The translations under genes and the position numbers were made by a program. From Nitrincola alkalilacustris (GTDB lineage Bacteria; Pseudomonadota; Gammaproteobacteria; Pseudomonadales; Balneatricaceae), in assembly GCF_008973755.1 (NCBI RefSeq), contig NZ_WBOM01000003.1, positions 248,001 to 312,000 of the forward strand: a DNA stretch of 64,000 bases, in the 5' to 3' direction. The notes below the pieces were generated by a model, which saw only the letters and a program-made list of their open reading frames with translations, did not search any database and was not told the origin of the DNA. Of this stretch, positions 34,920 to 42,907 are shown piece by piece. The number at the start of each line of letters is the position of its first letter. Position 1 is the first letter of the stretch.

Positions 34920-35837
34920 ATGAAAAAGTCACTTATCGCTCTGGCTGTTGCTGGTGCAATGACTGCACCTATGGTTGCAATGGCTGACGCTACTCTGTAC
35001 GGCCACGTGAACATCGAAGTTCGTAAAGACGATGGCGCTAAAATGGACATCGGTGGTGCAGCTAACTCCGTATCTCGTATCGGTGTTCGCGGTACTGCTG
35101 ATACTGGCGTTGACGGTCTGGTAGGTTTCTACCACATCGAAATGGGCCTGGCTACTCCAAACGGCGCAACTGCACTGAACACTCGTCTGGCTCACGCTGG
35201 TCTGCGCGGTGATTTCGGTTCTTTCGCTCTGGGTACTCAGTGGACTCCACACTACCTGTGGACTACTGGCGCAACTGACGTAATGCTGTCTGGTGCTGCT
35301 CGTGTAACTCGTTCTACTGACGTTATCTACCGTGCGTCCAACTCTGCAATGTACATCTCCCCAGACATGGGTGGACTGCAGTTTGCAGGTGGCGTTCTGG
35401 CTAGCAGCGCTCGCTCTGACAAGAACATCGATGCATTCAACGTTGCTGCCAAGTACAGCGCTAGCGGCCTGACAGCTTCTCTGTCACACGGCGGTTTCGA
35501 GTCATCTTCATTCGCTCTGGATAGCGCTACTGCTGCATCTGTTAGCTACAACTACGGTGCTGGTACAGTTGCTGCTGGCATCTCTCGCAACCGTGTACGC
35601 GGCGGTGGCAACACTACTCCGTTCGAACTGGCTGCTACTTACAACGTAACTGACAGCACTACTCTGAAAGCAGCTTACGCTGACTTCCGTGGCAGCGCTA
35701 AAGGCTATGCTGTTGAAGTTCAGCACAACCTGGGCAGCATGACTAACCTGTACCTGGGTTACGGTGAAGCCAACTCTTCTCTGGAAGACATGGGCGTTGC
35801 TGATACTCTGAGCACTGGTATTCGTGTACGCTTCTAA
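34920..35837 (+). CDS. outer-membrane porin (Gram-negative trimeric type)
   Basis: The 305-residue precursor has a clear signal peptide (cleavage after AMA, mature start DATLYGHVNIE), alternating beta-strand pattern and a C-terminal phenylalanine (GIRVRF), the signal for outer-membrane insertion. It fits the general diffusion porin family (Porin_4). Codon use is strongly biased to CTG, GGT, GCT, AAC and CGT, unlike neighbouring genes, which implies very high expression. AAGGGG lies 8 nt before the ATG. A strong terminator follows. Confidence 0.93.
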   Translation: MKKSLIALAVAGAMTAPMVAMADATLYGHVNIEVRKDDGAKMDIGGAANSVSRIGVRGTADTGVDGLVGFYHIEMGLATPNGATALNTRLAHAGLRGDFGSFALGTQWTPHYLWTTGATDVMLSGAARVTRSTDVIYRASNSAMYISPDMGGLQFAGGVLASSARSDKNIDAFNVAAKYSASGLTASLSHGGFESSSFALDSATAASVSYNYGAGTVAAGISRNRVRGGGNTTPFELAATYNVTDSTTLKAAYADFRGSAKGYAVEVQHNLGSMTNLYLGYGEANSSLEDMGVADTLSTGIRVRF

Positions 35838-35882
35838 TAGCTAAAGATCTTATTGGAAGTCTTACGGCTTCTATCTGATCAC

Positions 35883-35907
35883 AAAGGCTCCCTTCGGGGA
35901 GCCTTTT
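35883..35907 (+). terminator. rho-independent terminator of the porin gene
   Basis: AAAGGCTCCC and GGGAGCCTTT form a 10-bp stem closed by a TTCG tetraloop and followed by one more T. The A-run on the left makes it possibly bidirectional. Confidence 0.88.
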
Positions 35908-35950
35908 GCGTTGTGTGAAAGCCTGAAGTTGTTACATAACCAATATCTGC

Positions 35951-35978
35951 TTTAATCGTAAGCTGGGGGTGTTACAAT
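35951..35978 (+). promoter_or_regulatory. candidate extended -10 promoter of mlaA
   Basis: TGTTACAAT contains an extended -10 (TG plus TACAAT, 35973-35978), with a weak -35 TTTAAT 16 bp upstream. Transcription would start about 28 bp before the ATG. Confidence 0.45.
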
Positions 35979-36013
35979 AAGCCCATCTGAGATTCGGCAT
36001 ACAAGGATTTATA

Positions 36014-36730
36014 ATGCTGGCTACATCTATTCGTAAATCTGCTGCAGTCACCAGTCTGCTTCTGCTGTTTGCTGCTCCCGGTGTTCTGGCAGGCGAGGAG
36101 AGCATTAATCTTGATCCTCTGGAGGGGTTCAACAGAGCGATGTTCAGTTTCAATGATGGCGTCGATCGTGTTGCAATCAAGCCATTGACACAGGGTTATC
36201 GCTACGTGGTACCTGATGTTGCTCAAACGGGTGTTACGAACTTTTTCAGTAATCTCAGAGATGTCCGTACCCTGCTGAATAATTTGTTGCAGGGGAAGCT
36301 TCACAACGCATCTGAGGACTTTGTGCGTTTGTCATTCAATACTGTCTGGGGTATCGGTGGTTTGATTGATGTTGCAACTCCTCTGGGTATACCCAAGAAT
36401 AATGAAGATTTTGGGCAGACGCTAGGCTACTGGGGCGTGAGTTCCGGGCCGTATATCGTGCTGCCGCTGCTGGGGCCGAGTACTTTCAGGGATACAGCGG
36501 GTCTGGTCCCGGATATGATGGCCGATCCGGTTCGATATGTTGATGATCGTGCACTGCGCAATTCTCTTCAGGTTGTACGAGTTCTTGATACACGATCGCG
36601 GCTGATGGACTCTGAGCGACTGATATCCGGTGATCGTTATATTTTTGTGCGCGATGCTTACCTACAGCGTCGGGAGTTTTTGATTAATGATGGTCAGGTT
36701 GAAATCACGTTTGATGAAACAGATTTTTAA
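36014..36730 (+). CDS. mlaA: MlaA (VacJ) family protein lacking a lipobox cysteine
   Basis: Outer-membrane component of the Mla phospholipid-retrieval pathway. The 238-residue protein contains DPLEGFNRAMFSFNDGVDR, the family signature, and NFFSNLRDVRTLLNNLLQGK, VWGIGGLIDVAT and LGYWGVSSGPYIVLPLLGPST. The signal peptide ends VLAGEES: the usual lipobox Cys is replaced by Glu, so this protein should be cut by signal peptidase I and not lipidated. The start is fixed by AAGGA 6 nt upstream. The downstream order (REC-PP2C, STAS, tal, dusA) resembles Pseudomonas. Confidence 0.92.
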   Translation: MLATSIRKSAAVTSLLLLFAAPGVLAGEESINLDPLEGFNRAMFSFNDGVDRVAIKPLTQGYRYVVPDVAQTGVTNFFSNLRDVRTLLNNLLQGKLHNASEDFVRLSFNTVWGIGGLIDVATPLGIPKNNEDFGQTLGYWGVSSGPYIVLPLLGPSTFRDTAGLVPDMMADPVRYVDDRALRNSLQVVRVLDTRSRLMDSERLISGDRYIFVRDAYLQRREFLINDGQVEITFDETDF

Positions 36731-36820
36731 GTGTTTCAAACTCAATGATTTCGTAAAGAGCAGCGAATGTACTTAATCATGAAGGCTAATGAGTCAGTCA
36801 GTTAATACGGCCAGTCATTA

Positions 36821-37984
36821 ATGAGCCAACAAGCCCACAATGTTCTGCTGGTATCAGCCTGTACAGAAACAACTGATCGGTTATTTGAGCTATTCGAGCA
36901 GTGTGATACAGGCTCTTTGCGAATTATTGTCAGTCGTGATTCGGTGGATGCTGAAAACCAGCTCGAGCATCGTGATTTCATGCTTGCTATCTTCGATCTT
37001 GGCTCTTTCGTAACGCCGGAATTCATGTCCATTGCTTCTGCCAGGCTCAATCCCATGCCTGCTATTGCGCTGGTGAGTGATGGAACTGCTGAGCTTATAA
37101 TTTCTGCCCTCAGGTCCGGTGCAGACGATGTTTTTCTTCCCTCGGATCTTGATCTGCACCCTGATCTTTTCGTTGAATCAATGAGGCGCCAGCTCAAGAG
37201 AGCCTTTCATATTGTTGAGGCCAAGCGCCTCAGAGAAAATCTCGAGCGAAGTCTGGATGAGTTGAAGGCTGATCATCGTGCCGCCCAGCAGGTGCAGCAG
37301 AATCTTCTTCCGCCTAAAGAGCAAACCATCAATGGCATCCGTTTTGAATATACCCTGACACCTTCACTGCTGCTCAGTGGTGATTTTGTGGATGCGATCG
37401 CTATTAATGAACATCAGGTCCTTTTCTATCTCGCTGATATATCCGGGCATGGTGCGTCATCCGCTCTGGTGACAGTGCTGCTGAAAAATATGACGCATCG
37501 TCTGTTGCGTAATTACAAACGGCACTCAAGTTTTGATATCCTCTCGCCGATAGCTACTCTGGAGCGTATCAATCGTGAGCTTTTGCTGACAGGGTTGGGC
37601 AAGCATCTGACAATGTTTATCGGGCTGCTGGATACAGAATCTTCAAAGCTGGTCTATGCTGTTGGCGGCCATCACCCGATGCCGGTTTTTCATTCTCCGG
37701 ATTGTACCAGTTACCTGGAGGGTAGAGGTATGCCGGCGGGTCTGTTTGAGACGCCAACTTTCGAGCAGCGCGAGTTGCAACTGCCGCAGACTTTTGCGCT
37801 GACACTCTTCTCTGATGGCATTCTTGAAATCATCGATGGTGATAATCTTACAGATAAGGAGGAGAATATTCTGCAGCTATTGAAAGGTGGGTTTGTATCC
37901 TCCTTTGATCTTTCAACAAAGTTGATCAAAGCTGATGCTTCGAATCCGGATGATGTGGCAATAATGACTGTGTCTCGAGCTTAG
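36821..37984 (+). CDS. RssB-like response regulator with PP2C (SpoIIE/RsbU) phosphatase
   Basis: The 387-residue protein has a receiver domain (about 7-125), a coiled linker and a PP2C-type phosphatase domain (about 170-385). Metal-binding Asp motifs of the phosphatase are all visible: SGDFVD, ADISGHG, FSDGILE and NPDDVAIM, so it should be active, unlike E. coli RssB. The receiver keeps Asp59 (AIFDLGSF) but lacks the usual acidic pair and the conserved Lys. It probably dephosphorylates the STAS protein encoded 2 bp downstream, in a partner-switch that controls a sigma factor; RssB/RssC of Pseudomonas is the closest arrangement I know. Confidence 0.9.
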   Translation: MSQQAHNVLLVSACTETTDRLFELFEQCDTGSLRIIVSRDSVDAENQLEHRDFMLAIFDLGSFVTPEFMSIASARLNPMPAIALVSDGTAELIISALRSGADDVFLPSDLDLHPDLFVESMRRQLKRAFHIVEAKRLRENLERSLDELKADHRAAQQVQQNLLPPKEQTINGIRFEYTLTPSLLLSGDFVDAIAINEHQVLFYLADISGHGASSALVTVLLKNMTHRLLRNYKRHSSFDILSPIATLERINRELLLTGLGKHLTMFIGLLDTESSKLVYAVGGHHPMPVFHSPDCTSYLEGRGMPAGLFETPTFEQRELQLPQTFALTLFSDGILEIIDGDNLTDKEENILQLLKGGFVSSFDLSTKLIKADASNPDDVAIMTVSRA

Positions 37985-37986
37985 CA

Positions 37987-38472
37987 ATGAATGAAGGTGA
38001 AATTTTTTACGCCTGCCAGGATGGGCACTATGTGCTCAAGTTTGTCGGTGAGGTGCGTCTAACGCTTTGTTCAACGATAGATCAGCACCTTGAAAGCCTG
38101 CTGTCGCTGGATGAGATTACTGATACATTGATTGATCTGACCGAAACGATCAATATCGATAGTACTTCTCTTGGTCTTATTGCCAAGCTGGCTATAAAGA
38201 CGGCAGAGCGCAAGATGCCAAAGCCGACACTGGTATCAACCAATCCTGATATCACCCGAATATTGCTGGCCATGGGCTTTGATGAAGTTTTTCTGTTGAT
38301 TGACACCCTGCCGACCAGTGTCAAGGATCTGAAGAGAGTCCCTTTTGTCCAAGAGTCCGAAGATATTATCAAACAGCGGATTATCGATGCTCACAGAGTG
38401 TTGATTGATCTTAATGAGGGTAATCGTTCGGCTTTCAAGGATCTGGTCGAAACGCTCGAAAATTGTGGCTGA
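37987..38472 (+). CDS. STAS domain anti-sigma factor antagonist (RssC/HsbA-like)
   Basis: The 161-residue protein has a STAS domain at about 10-105 with the phosphorylation loop INIDSTSLGLIAKL; Ser59 or Thr60 is the expected phosphosite. About 50 residues follow that resemble the C-terminal tail of HsbA. It is adjacent to, and surely works with, the PP2C phosphatase. No kinase/anti-sigma gene is in the window, so that partner must be elsewhere. Ends in a hairpin convergent with tal. Confidence 0.9.
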   Translation: MNEGEIFYACQDGHYVLKFVGEVRLTLCSTIDQHLESLLSLDEITDTLIDLTETINIDSTSLGLIAKLAIKTAERKMPKPTLVSTNPDITRILLAMGFDEVFLLIDTLPTSVKDLKRVPFVQESEDIIKQRIIDAHRVLIDLNEGNRSAFKDLVETLENCG

Positions 38473-38494
38473 TATGGTCTTTGTGGGTAATCTG

Positions 38495-38515
38495 GAAGCC
38501 GGTCTGGCCGGCTTC
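38495..38515. terminator. hairpin between convergent STAS gene and tal
   Basis: GAAGCCGG (38495-38502) pairs with CCGGCTTC (38508-38515) around a 5-nt loop. The T-run is weak on both sides. Confidence 0.5.
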
Positions 38516-38539
38516 GTTCACTGAAAATCAGGCGATAGT

Positions 38540-39487
38540 CTATTGACTCAAAAGTGATTCCAGCTTGACCTGATCGGCCGCGAAATTGCGGATGCCTTCG
38601 GCAAGTTTCGTGCTGGCCATGGCATCTTCATTGAGCATCCATCTGAATTTGCTTTCGCTGAGGCTGAAGGGCTGGTCTTCGCTGTAGCAATTATCGGCTG
38701 TCAACCTCGCATGCAATGGCATGTCGCTGCTCTCCAGCTCCTGCATCAGTGCCGGGCTGATCGTAAGTCGATCGCAACCGGCGAGAGATCGTATCTCATC
38801 AGCATTCCTGAAGCTTGCACCCATGACGATGGTGCCATAGCCGTTCGCTTTGTAATAGTTGTAAATGCGCGTCACAGACTCAACGCCTGGGTCGTTATTG
38901 CCACTGAAATCCTGATCAGGATAATTGGCTTTGTACCAGTCCAGTATACGTCCTACAAAGGGTGAGATGAGAAATACTCCGGCATCAGCGCAGGCCATCG
39001 CCTGACTGAAACCAAATAGCAGTGTCAGGTTGCATTGAATATTGTCGTGCTCAAGAACGCGAGCTGCTTCAATACCCTCCCAGGTTGAGGCGATCTTGAT
39101 CAAAACTCTGTCCTGAGGGATTTCAAACTCCTGGTAGAGGTCTATCAGGCGCCGGGCACGGTTGATCGTCGCCTGGGTATCAAATGACAGGCGGGCATCC
39201 ACCTCGGTCGAGATGCGACCGGGAATAATTGACAGAATCTCTTTCCCGATCAGAACGGCCAGCCGATCTGTCATGTTATTCAGCAGCTCCTGGCTGCCGC
39301 CTCCCTGTTTTTCTGCCCAGATGCGGGCTTCATCAAGCAGATGGGCATACTTGGGGTCCTGGCTGGCTTTCAGGAGCAAAGAGGGGTTGGTTGTGGCATC
39401 AACGGGTTTGAATGCACGAATCGCATCGATATCGCCAGTATCCGCGACAACAGTGGTTATCTGTTTCAGTTGCTCAAGCTGGTCCAT
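38540..39487 (-). CDS. tal: transaldolase
   Basis: Transfers a three-carbon unit from sedoheptulose 7-phosphate to glyceraldehyde 3-phosphate in the pentose phosphate pathway. The 315-residue length, the [12 protein letters not shown] motif and the Schiff-base lysine in [12 protein letters not shown] are those of TalB-type enzymes. The ATG overlaps the end of dusA by 14 nt, so the two are translated from one message. Confidence 0.96.
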   Translation of the reverse strand: MDQLEQLKQITTVVADTGDIDAIRAFKPVDATTNPSLLLKASQDPKYAHLLDEARIWAEKQGGGSQELLNNMTDRLAVLIGKEILSIIPGRISTEVDARLSFDTQATINRARRLIDLYQEFEIPQDRVLIKIASTWEGIEAARVLEHDNIQCNLTLLFGFSQAMACADAGVFLISPFVGRILDWYKANYPDQDFSGNNDPGVESVTRIYNYYKANGYGTIVMGASFRNADEIRSLAGCDRLTISPALMQELESSDMPLHARLTADNCYSEDQPFSLSESKFRWMLNEDAMASTKLAEGIRNFAADQVKLESLLSQ

Positions 39488-40544
39488 TTAGTGGGGCCCT
39501 GTCGTTGTTATGTTCTTGAGATACAAATTGCAACGCTTCGCGGTAAACGTCAATAGCTGCACCTGATTTATGCCCATTTTCGCTGATATGACGGCGAAAC
39601 TGCTTGCCACCACGCTGACCATGAAAAAGTCCGAGAAGGTGTTTCAGAACCGAGTAGAGTGGTGCGCCTTCCTGTAGTTGTGCTTCCAGGTAAGGGATAA
39701 ATGCTTCGGCGATCTCCAGTCGGGACAAAATCCTGTGGTTATTGCCATAGAGCTCGCAATCAACCTGGCTCAATAATTCGTAGGGGTTTTGATAGGCTTC
39801 GCGACCGATCATGACACCATCAAGATGCTCCAGGTGCTGCTGGCATTGATCCAGTGTCTGGATGCCACCATTGATGATGATCTCAAGCTCGGGGAAGTCA
39901 GTTTTAATCTGATGGACCCACTCATAACGAAGCGGAGGTACTTCGCGATTCTGTTTCGGACTCAGGCCCTTCAGAATCGCCTTGCGTGCATGGATGATAA
40001 AGGTGGAGCAGCCGCTGCCTTTAACAATCTCGATGAAGTTCCTGAGCTGCTCCAGACTTTCCATATCATCTATGCCCAGGCGATGCTTGATGGTGACAGG
40101 GATGCTCACTCTTGCCTGCATCTCGGACAGGCACTCGGCCACCAGTTGCGGGTGTGCCATCAGGCAAGCGCCTATCATATTGTTCTGCACACGATCACTT
40201 GGGCATCCGACATTGAGGTTAACCTCGTCGTAGCCCCAGTCTTGCGCCATCTGCGCACATTCTGCCAACTCCTGTGGATTGCTGCCTCCCAATTGCAGGG
40301 CCAGAGGGTGCTCTGCCTGATCGTAGCGCAGGAATCGCTCACGATTGCCATGAATCAATGCGCCTGTAGTGACCATCTCGGTATATAGCAGTGCATGCTG
40401 TGATAATAGACGGTGGAAGTAGCGGCAATGCCGGTCCGTCCAGTCCATCATAGGCGCAACGCTGAAGCGGCGATTAACATTGTCTGCAGGTGGGTTTTGG
40501 CGTGGTGCCTGGGTCAGGCTGCTTGGTATCTGGCTGGTGGGCAT
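39474..40544 (-). CDS. dusA: tRNA-dihydrouridine(20/20a) synthase DusA
   Basis: Flavin enzyme that reduces uridine to dihydrouridine in the tRNA D-loop. The 356-residue protein has [15 protein letters not shown] at the FMN site, [20 protein letters not shown] with the catalytic Cys, [16 protein letters not shown] (DusA-specific) and [12 protein letters not shown]. The first 25 residues are variable. It precedes tal by overlap, as in Pseudomonas. Upstream is the gap that holds the candidate sigma-54 small RNA, which would be transcribed toward dusA. Confidence 0.96.
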   Translation of the reverse strand: MPTSQIPSSLTQAPRQNPPADNVNRRFSVAPMMDWTDRHCRYFHRLLSQHALLYTEMVTTGALIHGNRERFLRYDQAEHPLALQLGGSNPQELAECAQMAQDWGYDEVNLNVGCPSDRVQNNMIGACLMAHPQLVAECLSEMQARVSIPVTIKHRLGIDDMESLEQLRNFIEIVKGSGCSTFIIHARKAILKGLSPKQNREVPPLRYEWVHQIKTDFPELEIIINGGIQTLDQCQQHLEHLDGVMIGREAYQNPYELLSQVDCELYGNNHRILSRLEIAEAFIPYLEAQLQEGAPLYSVLKHLLGLFHGQRGGKQFRRHISENGHKSGAAIDVYREALQFVSQEHNNDRAPLNGPA

Positions 40545-40652
40545 CTAAAAAGGATCTTTCTGTTAAAAGTGAGCTGTTAAAGCAATCTTGATGGTGAAGG
40601 AGGTATCATAACATATTTGTGTTGAAGTGCCGGGGAGTGGCAGGGTACAGGC

Positions 40653-40681
40653 AAAAAAACGCCGCATCCTAAGATGCGGCG
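40653..40681 (-). terminator. rho-independent terminator of the candidate small RNA
   Basis: CGCCGCATC and GATGCGGCG form a perfect 9-bp stem with a 4-nt loop, followed by seven T on the minus strand. No protein gene on the minus strand lies upstream to explain it. Confidence 0.88.
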
Positions 40682-40754
40682 GTATCGCAGTGCCCCTCGA
40701 GTGCGATCAAAAAAGCTTGCTTTCAGTACGCATAGTGTCTTCCAGCTTGCTTGA
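40653..40754 (-). ncRNA. candidate sigma-54-dependent small RNA
   Basis: A roughly 100-nt minus-strand transcript is bounded by a -24/-12 promoter and a strong terminator. The 5' part can form a long helix, 40744-40756 with 40705-40717 (13 positions, one mismatch, one G-U), with a 26-nt loop. A second small stem ATCGCA/TGCGAT spans 40684-40707. The third is the terminator stem ending in seven U. No reading frame with a ribosome site is present. It lacks the A-rich CA motifs of CrcZ and the conserved core of Qrr RNAs. By control logic it is most like NrsZ, but I see no sequence match. Confidence 0.7.
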
Positions 40755-40764
40755 TCTATATAAA

Positions 40765-40780
40765 GCACATTGCGTGCCAA
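40765..40780 (-). promoter_or_regulatory. sigma-54 (-24/-12) promoter
   Basis: On the minus strand TTGGCACGCAATGTGC: GG and GC are separated by exactly 10 nt, and TGGCACG is a complete -24 box. Only the R after TGGCACG and the first T of the -12 box depart from the consensus. The predicted start is about 40753, at the foot of the first RNA helix. Confidence 0.78.
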
Positions 40781-40885
40781 TATTATATTATTTATTAATA
40801 TCAATGGCTTATTATTTTGTCATGCTTTTGCTGATACACAAGATCACTAGATGGCTGCCAATTTCGGGGCGTGTTTCCGTTCAGG

Positions 40886-40902
40886 TGCACACTTATCGTG
40901 CA
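40886..40902. promoter_or_regulatory. NtrC-box-like enhancer site
   Basis: TGCAC-N7-GTGCA, a perfect 17-bp inverted repeat of the NtrC consensus arms (TGCACyA...TrGTGCA outer five bases). Its centre is about 140 bp upstream of the predicted sigma-54 start, a usual distance for NtrC enhancers. Confidence 0.6.
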
Positions 40903-40971
40903 TGTTTCTGCTACCTGTGCTGTGGTAGTTTTCAACCCAGTTGGCCATAGCCGATGCGGCCTGTGGCGCGC

Positions 40972-40977
40972 TATAAT
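40972..40977 (+). promoter_or_regulatory. candidate -10 box of gltX
   Basis: A perfect TATAAT lies 54 bp before the gltX ATG. No good -35 box is found at 16-18 bp, so the promoter assignment is tentative. Confidence 0.35.
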
Positions 40978-41030
40978 TGCGCCTTTGTCCATTAGTACAT
41001 TTGTCCAATTCGCAATGAGTACAAGAGATT

Positions 41031-42518
41031 ATGACTGTTCGCACACGCGTTGCTCCTTCTCCTACCGGTGACCCTCATGTCGGTACAGCTTATATAGCAC
41101 TGTTCAATCTGGCGTTTGCACGTCAGCATGGAGGGCAGTTCATTCTGCGAATAGAGGATACCGATCAGACCAGAAGTACGGCGGAGTTCGAGCAGGCGAT
41201 TCTCGATTCGCTGCGCTGGCTTGGATTGGAGTGGGACGAAGGTCCGGATGTCGGCGGTCCGCATGGCCCTTATCGTCAGAGTGAGCGTAAGCATATCTAT
41301 AAGGACTATGCACTTGAGCTGGTAGAGAAGGGGTTCGCGTTCCATTGCTATCGTACGCCGGAAGAACTGGATGAACTCAGAGAGCTTCGTCGTGCAGAGG
41401 GTAAGCATACTGCACTGAAGCAGAGCGATCTGGCGCTGCCTGAAGATGAGGTTGCCCGTCGCGCCGCCGCAGAAATGCCCTTTGTGATCCGCATGGTAGT
41501 GCCGGAAGAGGGTGTCTGTGAGATAGAGGACATGCTGCGTGGGACCATTGAGATGGACTGGGGGCAGGTGGATGCACAGATTCTGCTGAAGTCTGATGGC
41601 ATGCCAACCTACCATCTTGCCAATATTGTTGATGATCACCTGATGGGCATCACCCATGTTATCCGTGGCGAGGAGTGGATCAACTCTGCACCCAAGCATA
41701 AGCTGCTGTATCAGTATTTCGGATGGGATATGCCGGTCCTGTGCCATATGCCACTGTTGCGTAACCCGGATAAATCCAAGTTGTCCAAACGCAAGAACCC
41801 GACCAGTATTCTGTACTACAAGCGCATGGGATATCTGCCCGAAGCCTTGTTGAACTATCTTGGCCGCATGGGGTGGTCGATGCCGGATGAGCGTGAAAAA
41901 TTCACGCGCCAGGAGATGTTCGAGCACTTTGATCTGACGCGTGTGTCGCTTGGCGGACCAGTCTTTGATCAGGAGAAGCTGAGCTGGCTGAATGGTACCT
42001 GGATTCGTGAAGATCTGAGTCCCGAGCAGTTCGCCCAGGCGTTTATCGAGTGGGGGCTTAATCCTGAGTACCTTAAATCGATTATCCCGTTGATTCAGTC
42101 GCGTGTTGAGCGCTTCTCAGATGTTGCGCCACTGGCTGGTTTCTTCCTCTCGGGGATGTTGCCGATCAATGAAGAGAGCTTTGCGCATAAAAACCTCACA
42201 CTGGATGATGTGCGTCGAATTCTGCAGTTTGCTGCCTGGCAGCTTGATCAGCAGACCGACTGGGATAAGGATGTGCTGTTTGGTGTATTGAAGCAGCTGG
42301 CTGAGTCTCTGGGCTTCAAGATTCGTGACTTCCTGTTTCCGCTGTTTGTGGCGGTCACAGGAACCAGTCAGAGCGTATCCGTTGTGGATGCCATGGGTAT
42401 CCTGGGGCCGGATATGAGTCGTGCCCGAGTGCGATTTGCGCTGGATAAGGTCGGTGGTCCATCCAAGAAGGAAGCCAAGCGCTGGGAGAAGGAGTTTCAG
42501 GCTCTGCAACTGGGTTGA
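41031..42518 (+). CDS. gltX: glutamate--tRNA ligase
   Basis: Class I aminoacyl-tRNA synthetase that charges tRNA-Glu. The 495-residue protein has the HIGH-type motif [13 protein letters not shown] near residue 10 and KLSKR near 243. The anticodon-binding all-helical C-terminal half is complete. A tRNA-Ala gene follows 88 bp later but has its own promoter. Confidence 0.97.
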   Translation: MTVRTRVAPSPTGDPHVGTAYIALFNLAFARQHGGQFILRIEDTDQTRSTAEFEQAILDSLRWLGLEWDEGPDVGGPHGPYRQSERKHIYKDYALELVEKGFAFHCYRTPEELDELRELRRAEGKHTALKQSDLALPEDEVARRAAAEMPFVIRMVVPEEGVCEIEDMLRGTIEMDWGQVDAQILLKSDGMPTYHLANIVDDHLMGITHVIRGEEWINSAPKHKLLYQYFGWDMPVLCHMPLLRNPDKSKLSKRKNPTSILYYKRMGYLPEALLNYLGRMGWSMPDEREKFTRQEMFEHFDLTRVSLGGPVFDQEKLSWLNGTWIREDLSPEQFAQAFIEWGLNPEYLKSIIPLIQSRVERFSDVAPLAGFFLSGMLPINEESFAHKNLTLDDVRRILQFAAWQLDQQTDWDKDVLFGVLKQLAESLGFKIRDFLFPLFVAVTGTSQSVSVVDAMGILGPDMSRARVRFALDKVGGPSKKEAKRWEKEFQALQLG

Positions 42519-42560
42519 GGAAAAATCAGGCGTGTTTCAATAATTTATACCAATAACTTG

Positions 42561-42589
42561 TTGACAAGAAAAGGACGGGGCCTTAATAT
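42561..42589 (+). promoter_or_regulatory. sigma-70 promoter of tRNA-Ala with GC-rich discriminator
   Basis: A perfect TTGACA (42561-42566), 17-bp spacer and TAATAT (42584-42589). The bases after the -10 include GCCCC, the GC-rich discriminator typical of promoters repressed by ppGpp/DksA. Confidence 0.85.
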
Positions 42590-42606
42590 TTGCCCCGTCT
42601 TCAGAT

Positions 42607-42682
42607 GGGGCCTTAGCTCAGCTGGGAGAGCGCGACGCTGGCAGCGTCGAGGTCAGGGGTTCGATCCCCCTAGGCTCCACCA
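42607..42682 (+). tRNA. tRNA-Ala (anticodon GGC)
   Basis: A 76-nt cloverleaf. Acceptor GGGGCCT pairs with AGGCTCC, including the G3-U70 wobble that defines alanine identity. The anticodon loop is CTGGCAG (anticodon GGC), the T-loop GGTTCGATCC form is normal, and CCA is encoded at 42680-42682. Confidence 0.97.
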
Positions 42683-42907
42683 TCCTTGAAGATAGCAAGT
42701 CCTGCGTTGATATACCCCACTTCACCACCTCTTTTCAGCCTGATGCTGTTAGTAAACTGATATGCTCATGCGTGCCATGAACTGATAGTCTCGCGTTTTC
42801 GTATTGTCTAAATCATCTGTATTAAGGTTCATACAGGATTTTGCTGCTGTTTCGGGTATAGGGATCTGCCTCAGGCGTATTATATTTGACTGGCACTGGG
42901 GATTTGG

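Noticed and set aside
40653-40780. Identity of the candidate RNA as CrcZ or Qrr
   Set aside because: CrcZ needs repeated A-rich CA motifs and lies by cbrB; Qrr RNAs share a fixed core. Neither is seen here. Only the sigma-54 promoter type is shared.
40577-40804. 75-codon minus-strand frame across the candidate RNA
   Set aside because: It runs through the terminator and promoter, has no ribosome site and unnatural composition.
40992-41927. 311-codon frame antisense to gltX
   Set aside because: It is a shadow of gltX; gltX has both synthetase motifs and full length.
41031-42682. tRNA-Ala as an integration site for a mobile island
   Set aside because: No integrase gene, direct repeat of the tRNA 3' end or change in gene style follows it.
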